DNA of 54,006 nt, from contig CABYXQ010000003.1 in the NCBI GenBank assembly GCA_902522915.1, forward strand, positions 1-54,006. Direction: 5' to 3'. The notes under the pieces are model-generated. The model saw only the letters and a program-made list of their open reading frames with translations, had not been told where the DNA came from and made no database searches. Every line of letters begins with the position of its first letter. Within the stretch, counting starts at the first letter, position 1. A program made the translations under genes and the position numbers. The DNA comes from an uncultured Pelagibacteraceae bacterium (GTDB lineage Bacteria; Pseudomonadota; Alphaproteobacteria; Pelagibacterales; Pelagibacteraceae). Shown piece after piece: positions 10,418-20,364 of this stretch.

Positions 10418-12606
10418 TTGTAAACGAGCAAGTAGCTATAGATCATGGTCTTAAAAAAGACGAGTTTGCAAAAATTTGTGAACTGCTTGAACGGACTCCA
10501 AATATTACTGAACTTGGTATCTTTTCCGCTATGTGGAACGAACATTGTTCTTATAAATCATCAAGACTTCACTTAAAAAAACTTCCCACCAAAGGAAAGC
10601 AAGTCATTCAAGGACCAGGGGAAAACGCAGGTGTTGTTGATATTGGTGATAATGATGCAATTGTATTTAAAATTGAAAGTCACAACCACCCTTCTTTTAT
10701 TGAACCCTATCAAGGAGCAGCAACTGGTGTTGGTGGAATTATGAGAGATGTATTTACAATGGGAGCGAGACCCATTGCTAATTTAAACTCTATTCATTTT
10801 GGCTCCCCTCAACATAAAAAAACTAAAAACTTATTAAGGGGAGTGGTTCACGGTATTGGTGGTTATGGTAACTGTATGGGTGTTCCAACTATTGCAGGTC
10901 AAACGAACTTTGATAGTTCTTATAATGGAAATATTTTAGTAAACGCAATGACTTTGGGTTTGGTTAAAAAAGATAAAATTTTTTACTCAAAAGCTGCAGG
11001 ATTAAATAAACCTGTAATTTATGTTGGATCTAAAACTGGGCGTGATGGAATTCACGGTGCAAGTATGGCGTCAGCTAGTTTTGATGAAAAAATAGAAGAA
11101 AAAAAACCAACCGTTCAAGTTGGAGATCCTTTTACTGAAAAATTACTTTTAGAAGCTTGTCTTGAATTAATGGCAGGAGACTCAATAATAGCTATTCAAG
11201 ATATGGGTGCTGCTGGACTTACATCATCAAGTATTGAAATGGCTTCAAAAGGAAATCTTGGTATTGAAATTGATTTAAATAAAGTTCCATGTAGAGAAGC
11301 AAAAATGACCCCATATGAGATTATGCTTTCCGAAAGTCAAGAAAGAATGCTGATTGTTTTAGAGAATGGAAAAGAAAATCAAGCTAAAAAAATATTTGAT
11401 AAATGGAACCTAGATTTTGCAATTATTGGTAAAACTACAAAATCTAAAAGAATTGAACTTTATTTTAATAATGAAAAAGTTTCAAATATTCCTGTTAATA
11501 CATTGGTTGAAAATTCACCAATGTATGACCGTAAGTGGAAAAAATCAAAGTTACCAAAAAAAAATATCATTAAAAAAGAACATCTTAATAGTCTAAAAAT
11601 AATTAACGTATTAAAAAAAATTTTATCAGATCCAAATGTTTGTAGCAAAGAATGGATTTGGCAACAATACGATCATACTGTTATGGGTGATACTATTCAA
11701 AAACCAGGTGGAGATTCTGGTGTAGTAAGAGTTCATGGAACCAATAAAGCTGTTGCGGCTTCGGTAGACTCATCAGCAGTTTATTGTTGGGCACATCCTT
11801 TAACTGGTGGAAAACAAGTAGTGTGTGAAAGTTTTAGAAATTTAATTTCTGTAGGAGCAAAACCAATAGCAATTACAAATTGTTTAAATTTTGGTAGTCC
11901 TGAAAATGAAGATAATATGGGTGAATTTGTAGAATGTGTTCAAGGTATTGGTGAAGCAAGTAAATATTTAAACTTTCCAGTCGTATCTGGAAATGTATCT
12001 TTTTACAATCAAACTAAAGAGAAAGGTATCAAACCTACCCCATCAATTGGTGGTATTGGCTTAATAAAAGACTACCAAAAAATGATAACGATGGATTTTA
12101 AAGAGGTAGATAATATTGTTTTAGTTATAGGTAAAACTGAAGGACATATTGACCAAAGTTTATTTTCAAGAAATATTTTAAATGAAAAAAATGGACCACC
12201 TCCTGAAGTAAATCTTTTTAACGAAAAAAATATTGGTGAAACCTTATTAAAACTTATTGAAAAAGATTTTATCAAAAGTGCTCACGACGTATCATTGGGT
12301 GGAATTATTACTGCAGTTGCTAAAATGTCAATTAAAGGAAACAAAGGTATTAATTTAATAAAGCCAAAATTTCTAATCAACGAAATTGAATACTATTTTG
12401 CTGAAGATCAAGGAAGATATATTATTGAGGTTACCAAGGAAAATCTAAAAAAGGTTTCTGATATACTTAATAAAAACGCGGTTCATTTTGATCAGCTTGG
12501 AACAATAAATGAAAATCAACTATATATTAATGATAAGACAAAAGTTACAATTGACGAATTAAAAAGTTCGCATACAAATTGGTTAGAAAATTATATGAGT
12601 AAATAA
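10414..12606 (+). CDS. purL: Phosphoribosylformylglycinamidine synthase subunit PurL (small type)
   Basis: [58 protein letters not shown]; 730 aa. Confidence 0.95.
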   Translation: MIVNEQVAIDHGLKKDEFAKICELLERTPNITELGIFSAMWNEHCSYKSSRLHLKKLPTKGKQVIQGPGENAGVVDIGDNDAIVFKIESHNHPSFIEPYQGAATGVGGIMRDVFTMGARPIANLNSIHFGSPQHKKTKNLLRGVVHGIGGYGNCMGVPTIAGQTNFDSSYNGNILVNAMTLGLVKKDKIFYSKAAGLNKPVIYVGSKTGRDGIHGASMASASFDEKIEEKKPTVQVGDPFTEKLLLEACLELMAGDSIIAIQDMGAAGLTSSSIEMASKGNLGIEIDLNKVPCREAKMTPYEIMLSESQERMLIVLENGKENQAKKIFDKWNLDFAIIGKTTKSKRIELYFNNEKVSNIPVNTLVENSPMYDRKWKKSKLPKKNIIKKEHLNSLKIINVLKKILSDPNVCSKEWIWQQYDHTVMGDTIQKPGGDSGVVRVHGTNKAVAASVDSSAVYCWAHPLTGGKQVVCESFRNLISVGAKPIAITNCLNFGSPENEDNMGEFVECVQGIGEASKYLNFPVVSGNVSFYNQTKEKGIKPTPSIGGIGLIKDYQKMITMDFKEVDNIVLVIGKTEGHIDQSLFSRNILNEKNGPPPEVNLFNEKNIGETLLKLIEKDFIKSAHDVSLGGIITAVAKMSIKGNKGINLIKPKFLINEIEYYFAEDQGRYIIEVTKENLKKVSDILNKNAVHFDQLGTINENQLYINDKTKVTIDELKSSHTNWLENYMSK

Positions 12607-12837
12607 ATGGCAATGGATTTAAAAGAAATTGAGATTTTAATTAAAGAGGCTCTAGCAGACGCTAAGGTAGAAATTCAAGATTTAGCTGGTGATGGAAATC
12701 ACTATTCTGCAACTGTAACCTCAGCTGAATTTTCAGGAAAAAGTAAAATTGAACAACACAAAATGGTATACAATTCTTTAAAAGGTAAAATGGGTAACGA
12801 ATTGCATGCTTTAGCAATTAAAACAAAGGAACAATAA
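12607..12837 (+). CDS. BolA family protein
   Basis: GDGNHYSATVTSAEFSGKSKIEQHKMVYNSLKGKMGNELHALAIKT. Confidence 0.9.
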   Translation: MAMDLKEIEILIKEALADAKVEIQDLAGDGNHYSATVTSAEFSGKSKIEQHKMVYNSLKGKMGNELHALAIKTKEQ

Positions 12838-13169
12838 TGGATGATCAAACAAAAAATTTAATTCAGAATCACATAGACAATAACGAAGTATGTCTTTTTA
12901 TGAAAGGAACACCAGATGCTCCTCAATGTGGTTTTTCAATGGCTGTTACAAATATTTTAAAAATTCTCGAGGTAAATTTTAAAGGTATTAATGTCTTAGA
13001 GGATCAAAATCTTAGAGAAGGAATAAAGGTTTTTAGTGATTGGCCTACTATTCCACAGTTATATATAAAAAAAGAATTTGTTGGTGGATGTGATATAGTA
13101 AAAGAAATGTACGAGAATGGTGAAATTAAAAAGATTTTTGACGACAATCAAATAAACTACAAGAAATAA
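12837..13169 (+). CDS. grxD: Grx4-family monothiol glutaredoxin
   Basis: LFMKGTPDAPQCGFSMAV (CGFS), DWPTIPQLYIKKEFVGGCDIVKEMYENGE. Confidence 0.95.
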   Translation: MDDQTKNLIQNHIDNNEVCLFMKGTPDAPQCGFSMAVTNILKILEVNFKGINVLEDQNLREGIKVFSDWPTIPQLYIKKEFVGGCDIVKEMYENGEIKKIFDDNQINYKK

Positions 13170-13171
13170 TA

Positions 13172-13780
13172 TTATCTTATAATATTTCTTAAAAGCTTAG
13201 AAAAAAATTTTCTAAATAAAGATAGTCTTGATAATTTTTGATAATTTTCAATGGTTCTTTCAACCATTTTAAATTCAATCGAATTTTCCCAATGCAATTC
13301 CAAAACTAAACTTTGTCTAAAATATTTTAAAAATCTTTTCGATGTAGAAACTGTTAGTACTGGCTCTAAAAATTGAACTTTTTTTGATACCAACAGTTCA
13401 TTTTCAACATCATTAAATTCCATGTGCCATAAATGATCATTTTTATTTTCAAAAACTAAATTATCCTCAAGTATCGTTGGTAACTCAATATAACCTGCTT
13501 GTGAAACTCTTTCTAATTCTTTAATAAATAATTTTATATCTTTAACATGCTCCAAGACATGAGAAGCTATAACAAAATCAAACTCATTATCTTTGAATGG
13601 TAAAATGTTGTGATCTAATTTTACAAATTTTCTATCTTTATAAAAAGAGGAAAAATCCTGTACATCACTAATAACTGTTGCGTTTTCATGAGCAGTATAT
13701 CCACAACCAATATCTAAAATTTTCCAATTTGGATTTTTTTTAATAAGATTATCTATATGAGTTTTTGAAGATCTTTTAAT
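13172..13780 (-). CDS. Class I SAM-dependent methyltransferase (type 11-like); start codon uncertain and apparently non-canonical
   Basis: The frame continues upstream of the track's TTG start: NPNWKILDIGCGYTAHENATVISDVQDF...KLDHNILPFKDNEFDFVIASHVLEHV. No ATG/GTG/TTG in frame back to the stop inside rpsD. Confidence 0.75.
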   Translation of the reverse strand: MKRSSKTHIDNLIKKNPNWKILDIGCGYTAHENATVISDVQDFSSFYKDRKFVKLDHNILPFKDNEFDFVIASHVLEHVKDIKLFIKELERVSQAGYIELPTILEDNLVFENKNDHLWHMEFNDVENELLVSKKVQFLEPVLTVSTSKRFLKYFRQSLVLELHWENSIEFKMVERTIENYQKLSRLSLFRKFFSKLLRNIIR

Positions 13781-13788
13781 CAGATTTT

Positions 13789-14406
13789 TTATCTTGAATA
13801 ATATTCGATTACTAAATTAGGTTCCATAATAATTGGATAAGGAACTTCTTCAAATTTTGGAACTCTAACAAATTTTAATTTTTTATTTTTTTCATCCATT
13901 TGAATATATTCTGGAGTCTCTCTTTCTTTATTGGCCAAAGCTATATCTATAATTGCTAATTGTTTAGATTTGTCTCTAATCTCTATCGAGTCTTCCTCTC
14001 TAACTGTGTAACTTGCAATATTAACTTTTTTTCCGTTTACTTTAACATGGCCATGATTAATTAACTGTCTGGCTGAAAAAATTGTAGTTGCAAATTTAGC
14101 CCTATAAATAATTGCATCTAACCTTCTTTCAAGCAAACCTATTAAGTTTTCACTAGTATCACCTTTAAGCATTGATGCTTTTTTATAAATATTTCTAAAT
14201 TGTCTCTCATTTATGTTTCCATAATATGCTTTTAACTTTTGTTTAGCTTGTAACTGAATTCCATAATCTGAAGGTTTAGATGTTCTTGTTTGACCATGTT
14301 GTCCTGGCCCGTAAGCTCTAGTATTAAATGGACTTTTAGGTCTTCCCCATAGGTTAACCTTTAATCTTCTATCAACTTTGTGTTTAGAGTTTAATCTTTT
14401 TGTCAT
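13789..14406 (-). CDS. rpsD: 30S ribosomal protein S4
   Basis: [10 protein letters not shown]-like block ([13 protein letters not shown]), [44 protein letters not shown]. Confidence 0.97.
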   Translation of the reverse strand: MTKRLNSKHKVDRRLKVNLWGRPKSPFNTRAYGPGQHGQTRTSKPSDYGIQLQAKQKLKAYYGNINERQFRNIYKKASMLKGDTSENLIGLLERRLDAIIYRAKFATTIFSARQLINHGHVKVNGKKVNIASYTVREEDSIEIRDKSKQLAIIDIALANKERETPEYIQMDEKNKKLKFVRVPKFEEVPYPIIMEPNLVIEYYSR

Positions 14407-14446
14407 TTAATAGAGGGTTTTATAGACTTACTCTTCATTTTGTCAA

Positions 14447-15160
14447 TCAACGTTTTTTACCTAAACTAGCAAATACACTTGATAAAATACGTGTTTCTTT
14501 ATCAGATAATTCCATTCCATTAAAAATATTTCTTAAGTTTTCAAGCATTATTGGTTTCTTTTCTTTTGTTTTAAAAAAATTAATTTCTTCAAGATTTCTA
14601 ATACAAAGATTGGTCATTGAAATAATTTCTTTTTTTGAGGCTAATTTCACTTTTTTTGATTTTTTATAATTAAATGTCTTTGATTTAATTATACTTGATA
14701 CATACTGAGCAATAATTATTAAACTGTGAGAAAGGTTTAAAGACTTGAAATCAGGATTTGTTGGTATTTGTAATGTATAATTAGCATAACAAACCTCTCT
14801 GTTGGACAATCCTGATGCTTCAGATCCAAAAAGAAATGCAACTTTTTTGTTAAAATCTATCTTTTTTAAATCTTCTAATTGAATATGTTTAATGTTTTTA
14901 TTTCTAAATCTTGCTGAAGTTGCAATTACATAATCTATGTTTTTTAATGCTGGTTCCAAATTATCAAATAACTTACTTTTATTTATAATATTTTTTGCAC
15001 CCACTGATGTTGCTAAGATTTTATCATTTGGAAAAATAGGTTTTGGATTGACAATAGTTAACTTTTGAAAATTAAAATTTTTTATTCCTCTAGCGCAAGC
15101 TCCTATATTTTCTGATAATTGAGGCTTATGCAAAATGAAAGTAATATTTTTAGGTGACAT
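14447..15160 (-). CDS. RNA methyltransferase, TrmJ/SpoU type
   Basis: ITFILHKPQLSENIGACARGIKNF, AFLFGSEASGLSN, IPTNPDFKSLNLSHSLIII. Confidence 0.88.
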   Translation of the reverse strand: MSPKNITFILHKPQLSENIGACARGIKNFNFQKLTIVNPKPIFPNDKILATSVGAKNIINKSKLFDNLEPALKNIDYVIATSARFRNKNIKHIQLEDLKKIDFNKKVAFLFGSEASGLSNREVCYANYTLQIPTNPDFKSLNLSHSLIIIAQYVSSIIKSKTFNYKKSKKVKLASKKEIISMTNLCIRNLEEINFFKTKEKKPIMLENLRNIFNGMELSDKETRILSSVFASLGKKR

Positions 15161-15180
15161 TATTATTATTTTATTAAAAC

Positions 15181-16782
15181 TTATAAACTAGCTGGAGCCT
15201 TATCTTTAAATAACTTATAATCCAAACTATCAATTAAAGCCTTAAATGAAGCATCAATTATATTTGGCGATACTCCTATAGTGAACCAATTGACTCCTTT
15301 TGAATCTGTGCTTTCAATTGAAACTCTAGTTACTGCCTCTGTTCCTGTGTTTAAAATTCTAACTTTATAATCGACTAATTTTAAGTCTTTTAAATACTCA
15401 GAATATTTTGCAAGTTTATTTACATTTTTTCTAATTGCATTATCCAAAGCGTTTACAGGTCCATTACCTTGACCTTCACATAATATTTTCTCACCATCAA
15501 CTTCTAGGTGAGCTTTTGCATGAGATATAATTTCACCTACATTATCTTTCTTGACAGAAACGTCATACTCATTAATTAAAATATATCTTGGAATTTCACC
15601 CATAAGTCTTCTGGCTAACAATTCAAACGAGGCATCTGCGCCATCATAACTATAACCAATAAACTCTCTATCTTTAACTTCTTCTAAAAGTTTTTTAATT
15701 TTTGGATCATTTTTTTCAACCTGAATACCAATGGATTTTAATCTAGACATTATATTTGATTGTCCAGACTGATCAGATACAACAATGTTTCTTGAATTTC
15801 CAACTTCATCAGGGTCAATGTGTTCATAAGTTTTAGGATTCTTTTGAACTGCCGAAACATGCATACCACCTTTGTGTGAAAATGCAGATGCACCAACATA
15901 AGGTAAGTGTTTATTAGGTTTTCTATTTAATAATTCATCTAACAATCGAGAGCATTGAGTTAAATTTTGTAAATTCTCACGTTTTATATTGATTTCGAAC
16001 TTTTCACTAAAATCCTTTTTTAAGAAAAAGGTTGGAATTAAAGACATTAAATTAGCATTTCCACATCTCTCTCCTAATCCATTTATAGTACCTTGAATTT
16101 GTCGGACACCAGCTCGAACTGCGGCTAAACTATTTGCTACCGCATTTTCAGTATCATTATGCGCATGAATTCCTAAATTCTCCCCTGGAATATGCTTTGC
16201 TATCTCTGAAACAATATTTGATACCTCATGCGGAAGAGTTCCACCATTAGTATCACATAATACAATCCATCTAGCACCTTGATCGTAAGCTGCTTTTAAA
16301 CATGAAAGTGTATATTCTGGATTAGCTTTGTAGCCATCAAAGCAATGCTCTGCATCAAACATGAATTCTTTACCCGAACTTACTATATGCTTTGCACTCT
16401 CTCTTATGTTTTCTAAATTTTGTTCATTGGTAATACCAAGTGCTACATCAACTTGAAAATCCCAAGATTTACCAAATAAACACACCGAAGAACTTTTTGA
16501 ATTAACTAACGATGCCAACATAGGATCATTTTCTGCACTATGCTCTGATTTTTTGGTCATGCCAAAAGCTGTAAGTTTAGCATTTTTAAAACCCTGATCT
16601 TTATTAAAAAATTCAGTATCAGTTGGATTAGCTCCTGGCCACCCACCTTCAATATAGTCAACTCCTAAAGCATCTAATGAAGCTGATATTTTTTCCTTAT
16701 CGTCAATTGAAAAATCAACTCCCTGCGTTTGTGCTCCGTCTCTTAACGTTGTATCAAATATATATAGCTTTTCTTTACTCAT
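15181..16782 (-). CDS. cimA: (R)-citramalate synthase
   Basis: YIFDTTLRDGAQTQGVDFS, DYIEGGWPGANPTD, IHAHNDTENAVANSLAAV, GGMHVSAVQKNPKTYEHIDP. Confidence 0.93.
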   Translation of the reverse strand: MSKEKLYIFDTTLRDGAQTQGVDFSIDDKEKISASLDALGVDYIEGGWPGANPTDTEFFNKDQGFKNAKLTAFGMTKKSEHSAENDPMLASLVNSKSSSVCLFGKSWDFQVDVALGITNEQNLENIRESAKHIVSSGKEFMFDAEHCFDGYKANPEYTLSCLKAAYDQGARWIVLCDTNGGTLPHEVSNIVSEIAKHIPGENLGIHAHNDTENAVANSLAAVRAGVRQIQGTINGLGERCGNANLMSLIPTFFLKKDFSEKFEINIKRENLQNLTQCSRLLDELLNRKPNKHLPYVGASAFSHKGGMHVSAVQKNPKTYEHIDPDEVGNSRNIVVSDQSGQSNIMSRLKSIGIQVEKNDPKIKKLLEEVKDREFIGYSYDGADASFELLARRLMGEIPRYILINEYDVSVKKDNVGEIISHAKAHLEVDGEKILCEGQGNGPVNALDNAIRKNVNKLAKYSEYLKDLKLVDYKVRILNTGTEAVTRVSIESTDSKGVNWFTIGVSPNIIDASFKALIDSLDYKLFKDKAPASL

Positions 16783-18128
16783 TTAAATTTCCAAATTGTT
16801 TTACCATTTTTATCTTCTATTAATACTCCTTTATCCGAAAGATAATCTCTAATATTATCAGCTTCTTTGTAATCTTTGTTGGCTCTAGCACTATTTCTAA
16901 GCTGTATCTTATTTTCTATTTCTTCTTCAGAAATATCTGCTTTGTCTTTTTTATGACTTAGCCAATCTTCTTTTGTTTCTTGAAGTAAACCAATAAAATT
17001 ACATGCAGAGTTAAAAATTTTTTTATCTTTTTCATCACCTTTACTGGCTTTATCATAAAGTTTATGTAAACTTGCTATATAACCAGGTGTATTTATATCA
17101 TCGAACAAAGGTTGAATAATTTCATCATCTAAATCTTTTTCTGAGGGCAAATAGACATTGTACCATTTATCAATTGTATTTTGACAATCTTCTAAAAGTT
17201 TATCGTTCCAATCTAAGGGTTGTCTATAATGAGCACTTATTAAAGCTAGTCTTAAAACTTGGCCACTAACCTTATTTCTAAAATCTTTTATCTTTAAAAT
17301 ATTTCCCTGAGATTTTGCCATTTTTTCATTAGACATTGTGATAAAGGCATTATGTAACCAATAATTTGCAAAGACATCAGTATCATTTGCACATCTAGAT
17401 TGTGCAATTTCATTTTCATGATGTGGAAAAATTAAATCTATTCCTCCTCCATGAATATCAAATTCATTACCTAAAAATTTCTTAGACATTGCAGAACATT
17501 CTAAATGCCAACCAGGCCTTCCTTTGCCCCATAATGAATTCCAGGCTGGCTCATCATCTAAAGATGGTTTCCACAAAACAAAATCCTCTGAATTTTTTTT
17601 ATTATCGCTAACCTCAATTCTAGATCCTGCAATTAAATCCTCTAATTTCTTATTTGATAATTTACCATAATCATTAAATTTTTTGACATGAAAATAAACA
17701 TGCTTATTGTTTTCATATGCAAAACCTTTTTTGATTAACTCTGAAATCATTTCAATCATTAAATCAATATGTTCTGTTGCTTTTGGTTGATATGAAGGGT
17801 CTTCACAATTCAAATAGTTACAATCTTTATTAAAACTTTTAATAACAGTCTCGGTCAAATCTGAGATAGATATATTTCTTTCTTTAGATGATTTAATTAT
17901 TTTGTCATCTACATCAGTGATGTTTCTTACATAAGTTACATTTGAAAATCTTTTTTTAAGAATTTTAAAAAGAATGTCAAAAATTACTATCGGTCTCGCA
18001 TTTCCTATATGTGGATCATCATAAACAGTTGGGCCACATACATACATGCCAACATTATTTTTATCTATTGGAACAAACTTTTCTTTTTTGTTACTCAGAT
18101 TATTTGTTAAAAAAATATCTTTATTCAT
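16779..18128 (-). CDS. cysS: Cysteinyl-tRNA synthetase
   Basis: MYVCGPTVYDDPHIGNARP, NVTYVRNITDVDDKI, GWHLECSAMS, FDIHGGGIDLIFPHHENEIAQS, KMAKSQGN. Confidence 0.96.
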   Translation of the reverse strand: MNKDIFLTNNLSNKKEKFVPIDKNNVGMYVCGPTVYDDPHIGNARPIVIFDILFKILKKRFSNVTYVRNITDVDDKIIKSSKERNISISDLTETVIKSFNKDCNYLNCEDPSYQPKATEHIDLMIEMISELIKKGFAYENNKHVYFHVKKFNDYGKLSNKKLEDLIAGSRIEVSDNKKNSEDFVLWKPSLDDEPAWNSLWGKGRPGWHLECSAMSKKFLGNEFDIHGGGIDLIFPHHENEIAQSRCANDTDVFANYWLHNAFITMSNEKMAKSQGNILKIKDFRNKVSGQVLRLALISAHYRQPLDWNDKLLEDCQNTIDKWYNVYLPSEKDLDDEIIQPLFDDINTPGYIASLHKLYDKASKGDEKDKKIFNSACNFIGLLQETKEDWLSHKKDKADISEEEIENKIQLRNSARANKDYKEADNIRDYLSDKGVLIEDKNGKTIWKFK

Positions 18129-18150
18129 TATTTTAGAAATATACTTAAAT

Positions 18151-18170
18151 AATAGATTTGTGAATCTATT
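18151..18170 (-). other. Perfect 8-bp inverted repeat with 4-nt loop between nadE and cysS
   Basis: AATAGATT-TGTG-AATCTATT; lies 3 nt beyond the nadE stop codon. Confidence 0.5.
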
Positions 18171-18173
18171 TGA

Positions 18174-18911
18174 TTAATTAGGAATTTTGCATACAGGAAT
18201 AGGCTCCATTTTATGCAAATTTTGTTTTCTTATTAGCTCGTATTTATCTCTATTAGGTGAATTAGGATTTTTCATTGCCTCTTCAAGCTCTTGATATTTT
18301 AAACCAAGTTGACCTTCATCAGTTCTTCCATCATCCCACAATCCATCAGTTGGAGCAGCATCTATTATCTCTTGTAAAATTCCTAATTCTTTTCCAAGCT
18401 CCCAAATTTCAGTTTTATTACAATCCGCTATGGGAGAAATATCAACTCCTCCATCTCCATACTTTGTATAAAAACCTACTCCAAAATCTTCAACTTTATT
18501 TCCTGTACCTACAACAATTCCCTTATTTGCTGCAGCCACCTGATAAAGAGTTGTCATTCTTAATCTAGCTCGTGAATTTGCCATACCATGTTCGTTATCA
18601 AATTTAGATAAACTAGCATTAAATGCCAAAAATAATTCATCTAAGTTAACAGTATGTGCTTCTACGTTTGTAAAATTTTTAACTAACCATTCTTGATGTT
18701 TTAAACTTAAATCATGCTGATGAGACTTTTGTTTAATTGGCATAGATAAAACAATTGTTTTTAAACCAGTCATCGCACTTAAAGTACTTGATACAGAAGA
18801 GTCAATTCCTCCTGAAATACCTAAAACTAATGATTGTGCCTTACTTGGCATATTATTTGCGTAATTTTTTATCCAATTAGAAATAAAATTTATTTTTTCT
18901 GTTACATTCAT
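18174..18911 (-). CDS. nadE: Ammonia-dependent NAD+ synthase
   Basis: LVLGISGGIDSSVSSTL, VVGTGNKVEDFGVGFYTKYGDGGVDISPIADCNKTEI, PTDGLWDDGRTDEGQLG. Confidence 0.93.
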   Translation of the reverse strand: MNVTEKINFISNWIKNYANNMPSKAQSLVLGISGGIDSSVSSTLSAMTGLKTIVLSMPIKQKSHQHDLSLKHQEWLVKNFTNVEAHTVNLDELFLAFNASLSKFDNEHGMANSRARLRMTTLYQVAAANKGIVVGTGNKVEDFGVGFYTKYGDGGVDISPIADCNKTEIWELGKELGILQEIIDAAPTDGLWDDGRTDEGQLGLKYQELEEAMKNPNSPNRDKYELIRKQNLHKMEPIPVCKIPN

Positions 18912-18949
18912 GGCTTTAAAATAATCTCTATTGATATTTTTGCAATGCC

Positions 18950-20335
18950 TTAAGATGCCGCTCTATCTGCATTTTTAGAATATGAGCTATTCTTTTTAAT
19001 CTCATCTGAAATTAAGAAAGCTAATTCTAGTGCCTGATTTGCGTTAAGTCTTGGGTCGCAGTGAGTATGATATCGTGAAGATAAATCTTTTTCAGATATT
19101 TTTTGAGCACCACCTATACACTCAGTTACATTTTGACCAGTAAGCTCAATATGAAGACCTCCTGCATAGCTACCTTCGCTATGATGACAAGCAAATACAT
19201 TTTTAACTTCTTTAAGTACACTGTTAAATGGTCTTGTCTTAAATCCTGTAGCAGCTTGAATTGTGTTTCCATGGCACGGATCACACGACCAGATTACATT
19301 TAACCCTTCTTTTTTAATTGCTCTAATAAGTTTTGGTAAGTGCTTTGAAACATTGTCTGCACCAAATCTTGAAATCAGTGTAATTTTACCTTTTTCATTT
19401 TTTGGATTTATTCTATTACAAAGATTAATTAAATCATCAACTTTTAAGGTTGGTCCACATTTAATTCCAATTGGATTTTCTATTCCTCTACAAAATTCAA
19501 CATGTCCTCCATCTAATTGTCTAGTTCTATCCCCTATCCAAACAAAATGAGCTGAGGTATCGTGATTTTCTCCAGTCGTGGAATCTACTCTGGTCATTCT
19601 TTCTTCAAACGGGAGCAATAAAGCTTCATGTGAAGTCCAAAAGTTAACTGTTTTTAATCTTCTGTTAAAGTCCGAATTAATTCCGCAAGCATCCATAAAT
19701 GCTAAAGCATCCGCTATCCTATCCTCTAAATCTTTAAACCTCTTTAATTCGGGAGAATTTTTAATAAATCCCAAGTTCCAAGTATGAACATTTTTTAAAT
19801 CTGCAAAACCACCATGACAAAAAGCTCTAATCAAATTTAAAGTTGCTGCAGATTGCGAATAAGCCTTAAATAGTCTTTTTGGATCTGGAATCCTTGCTTT
19901 TTCAGTAAATTCCATTCCATTTATGTTGTCTCCTAAATAACTTGGAAGTTCAACACCATTTTTTGTTTCAACAGGTGAACTTCTTGGTTTTGAAAATTGT
20001 CCAGCTATTCTTCCAACTTTAACTACTGGTAATGATGCTGAATAAGTTAGAACTAATGACATTTGAAGCATCAATTTAAAAGTATCTCTTATATTATCTG
20101 GATTAAATTCTGCAAAACTTTCAGCACAATCTCCTCCTTGAAGCAAGAAAGCTTTACCATCTACCACTTCAGCAAGCTGAGATTTTAAATGACGAGTTTC
20201 TCCAGCAAACACTAATGGTGGAAATGCTCCAATCTTATCCAAAACTTTATCCAACTCTTTTTTGTTCGGATACTCAGGAATGTGTTTAACTGGATATTTT
20301 CTCCAACTATTTTTTTTCCAATTTTTCATATTCAA
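18950..20335 (-). CDS. Class II 3-deoxy-7-phosphoheptulonate (DAHP) synthase
   Basis: [72 protein letters not shown]. Confidence 0.95.
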   Translation of the reverse strand: MNMKNWKKNSWRKYPVKHIPEYPNKKELDKVLDKIGAFPPLVFAGETRHLKSQLAEVVDGKAFLLQGGDCAESFAEFNPDNIRDTFKLMLQMSLVLTYSASLPVVKVGRIAGQFSKPRSSPVETKNGVELPSYLGDNINGMEFTEKARIPDPKRLFKAYSQSAATLNLIRAFCHGGFADLKNVHTWNLGFIKNSPELKRFKDLEDRIADALAFMDACGINSDFNRRLKTVNFWTSHEALLLPFEERMTRVDSTTGENHDTSAHFVWIGDRTRQLDGGHVEFCRGIENPIGIKCGPTLKVDDLINLCNRINPKNEKGKITLISRFGADNVSKHLPKLIRAIKKEGLNVIWSCDPCHGNTIQAATGFKTRPFNSVLKEVKNVFACHHSEGSYAGGLHIELTGQNVTECIGGAQKISEKDLSSRYHTHCDPRLNANQALELAFLISDEIKKNSSYSKNADRAAS

Positions 20336-20364
20336 CTGAGGATTGTTTTAACAGAGTTTTAACT

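Noticed and set aside
14400-14669. 89-aa plus-strand ORF opposite the trmJ-like gene
   Set aside because: Mostly antisense to a supported gene; no family resemblance.
18275-18568. 97-aa plus-strand ORF opposite nadE
   Set aside because: Lies entirely antisense to a well-supported gene; low-complexity H/Q/L-rich composition typical of an antisense frame.
19103-19787. Three plus-strand ORFs opposite the DAHP synthase gene
   Set aside because: Antisense frames of a strongly recognised enzyme.
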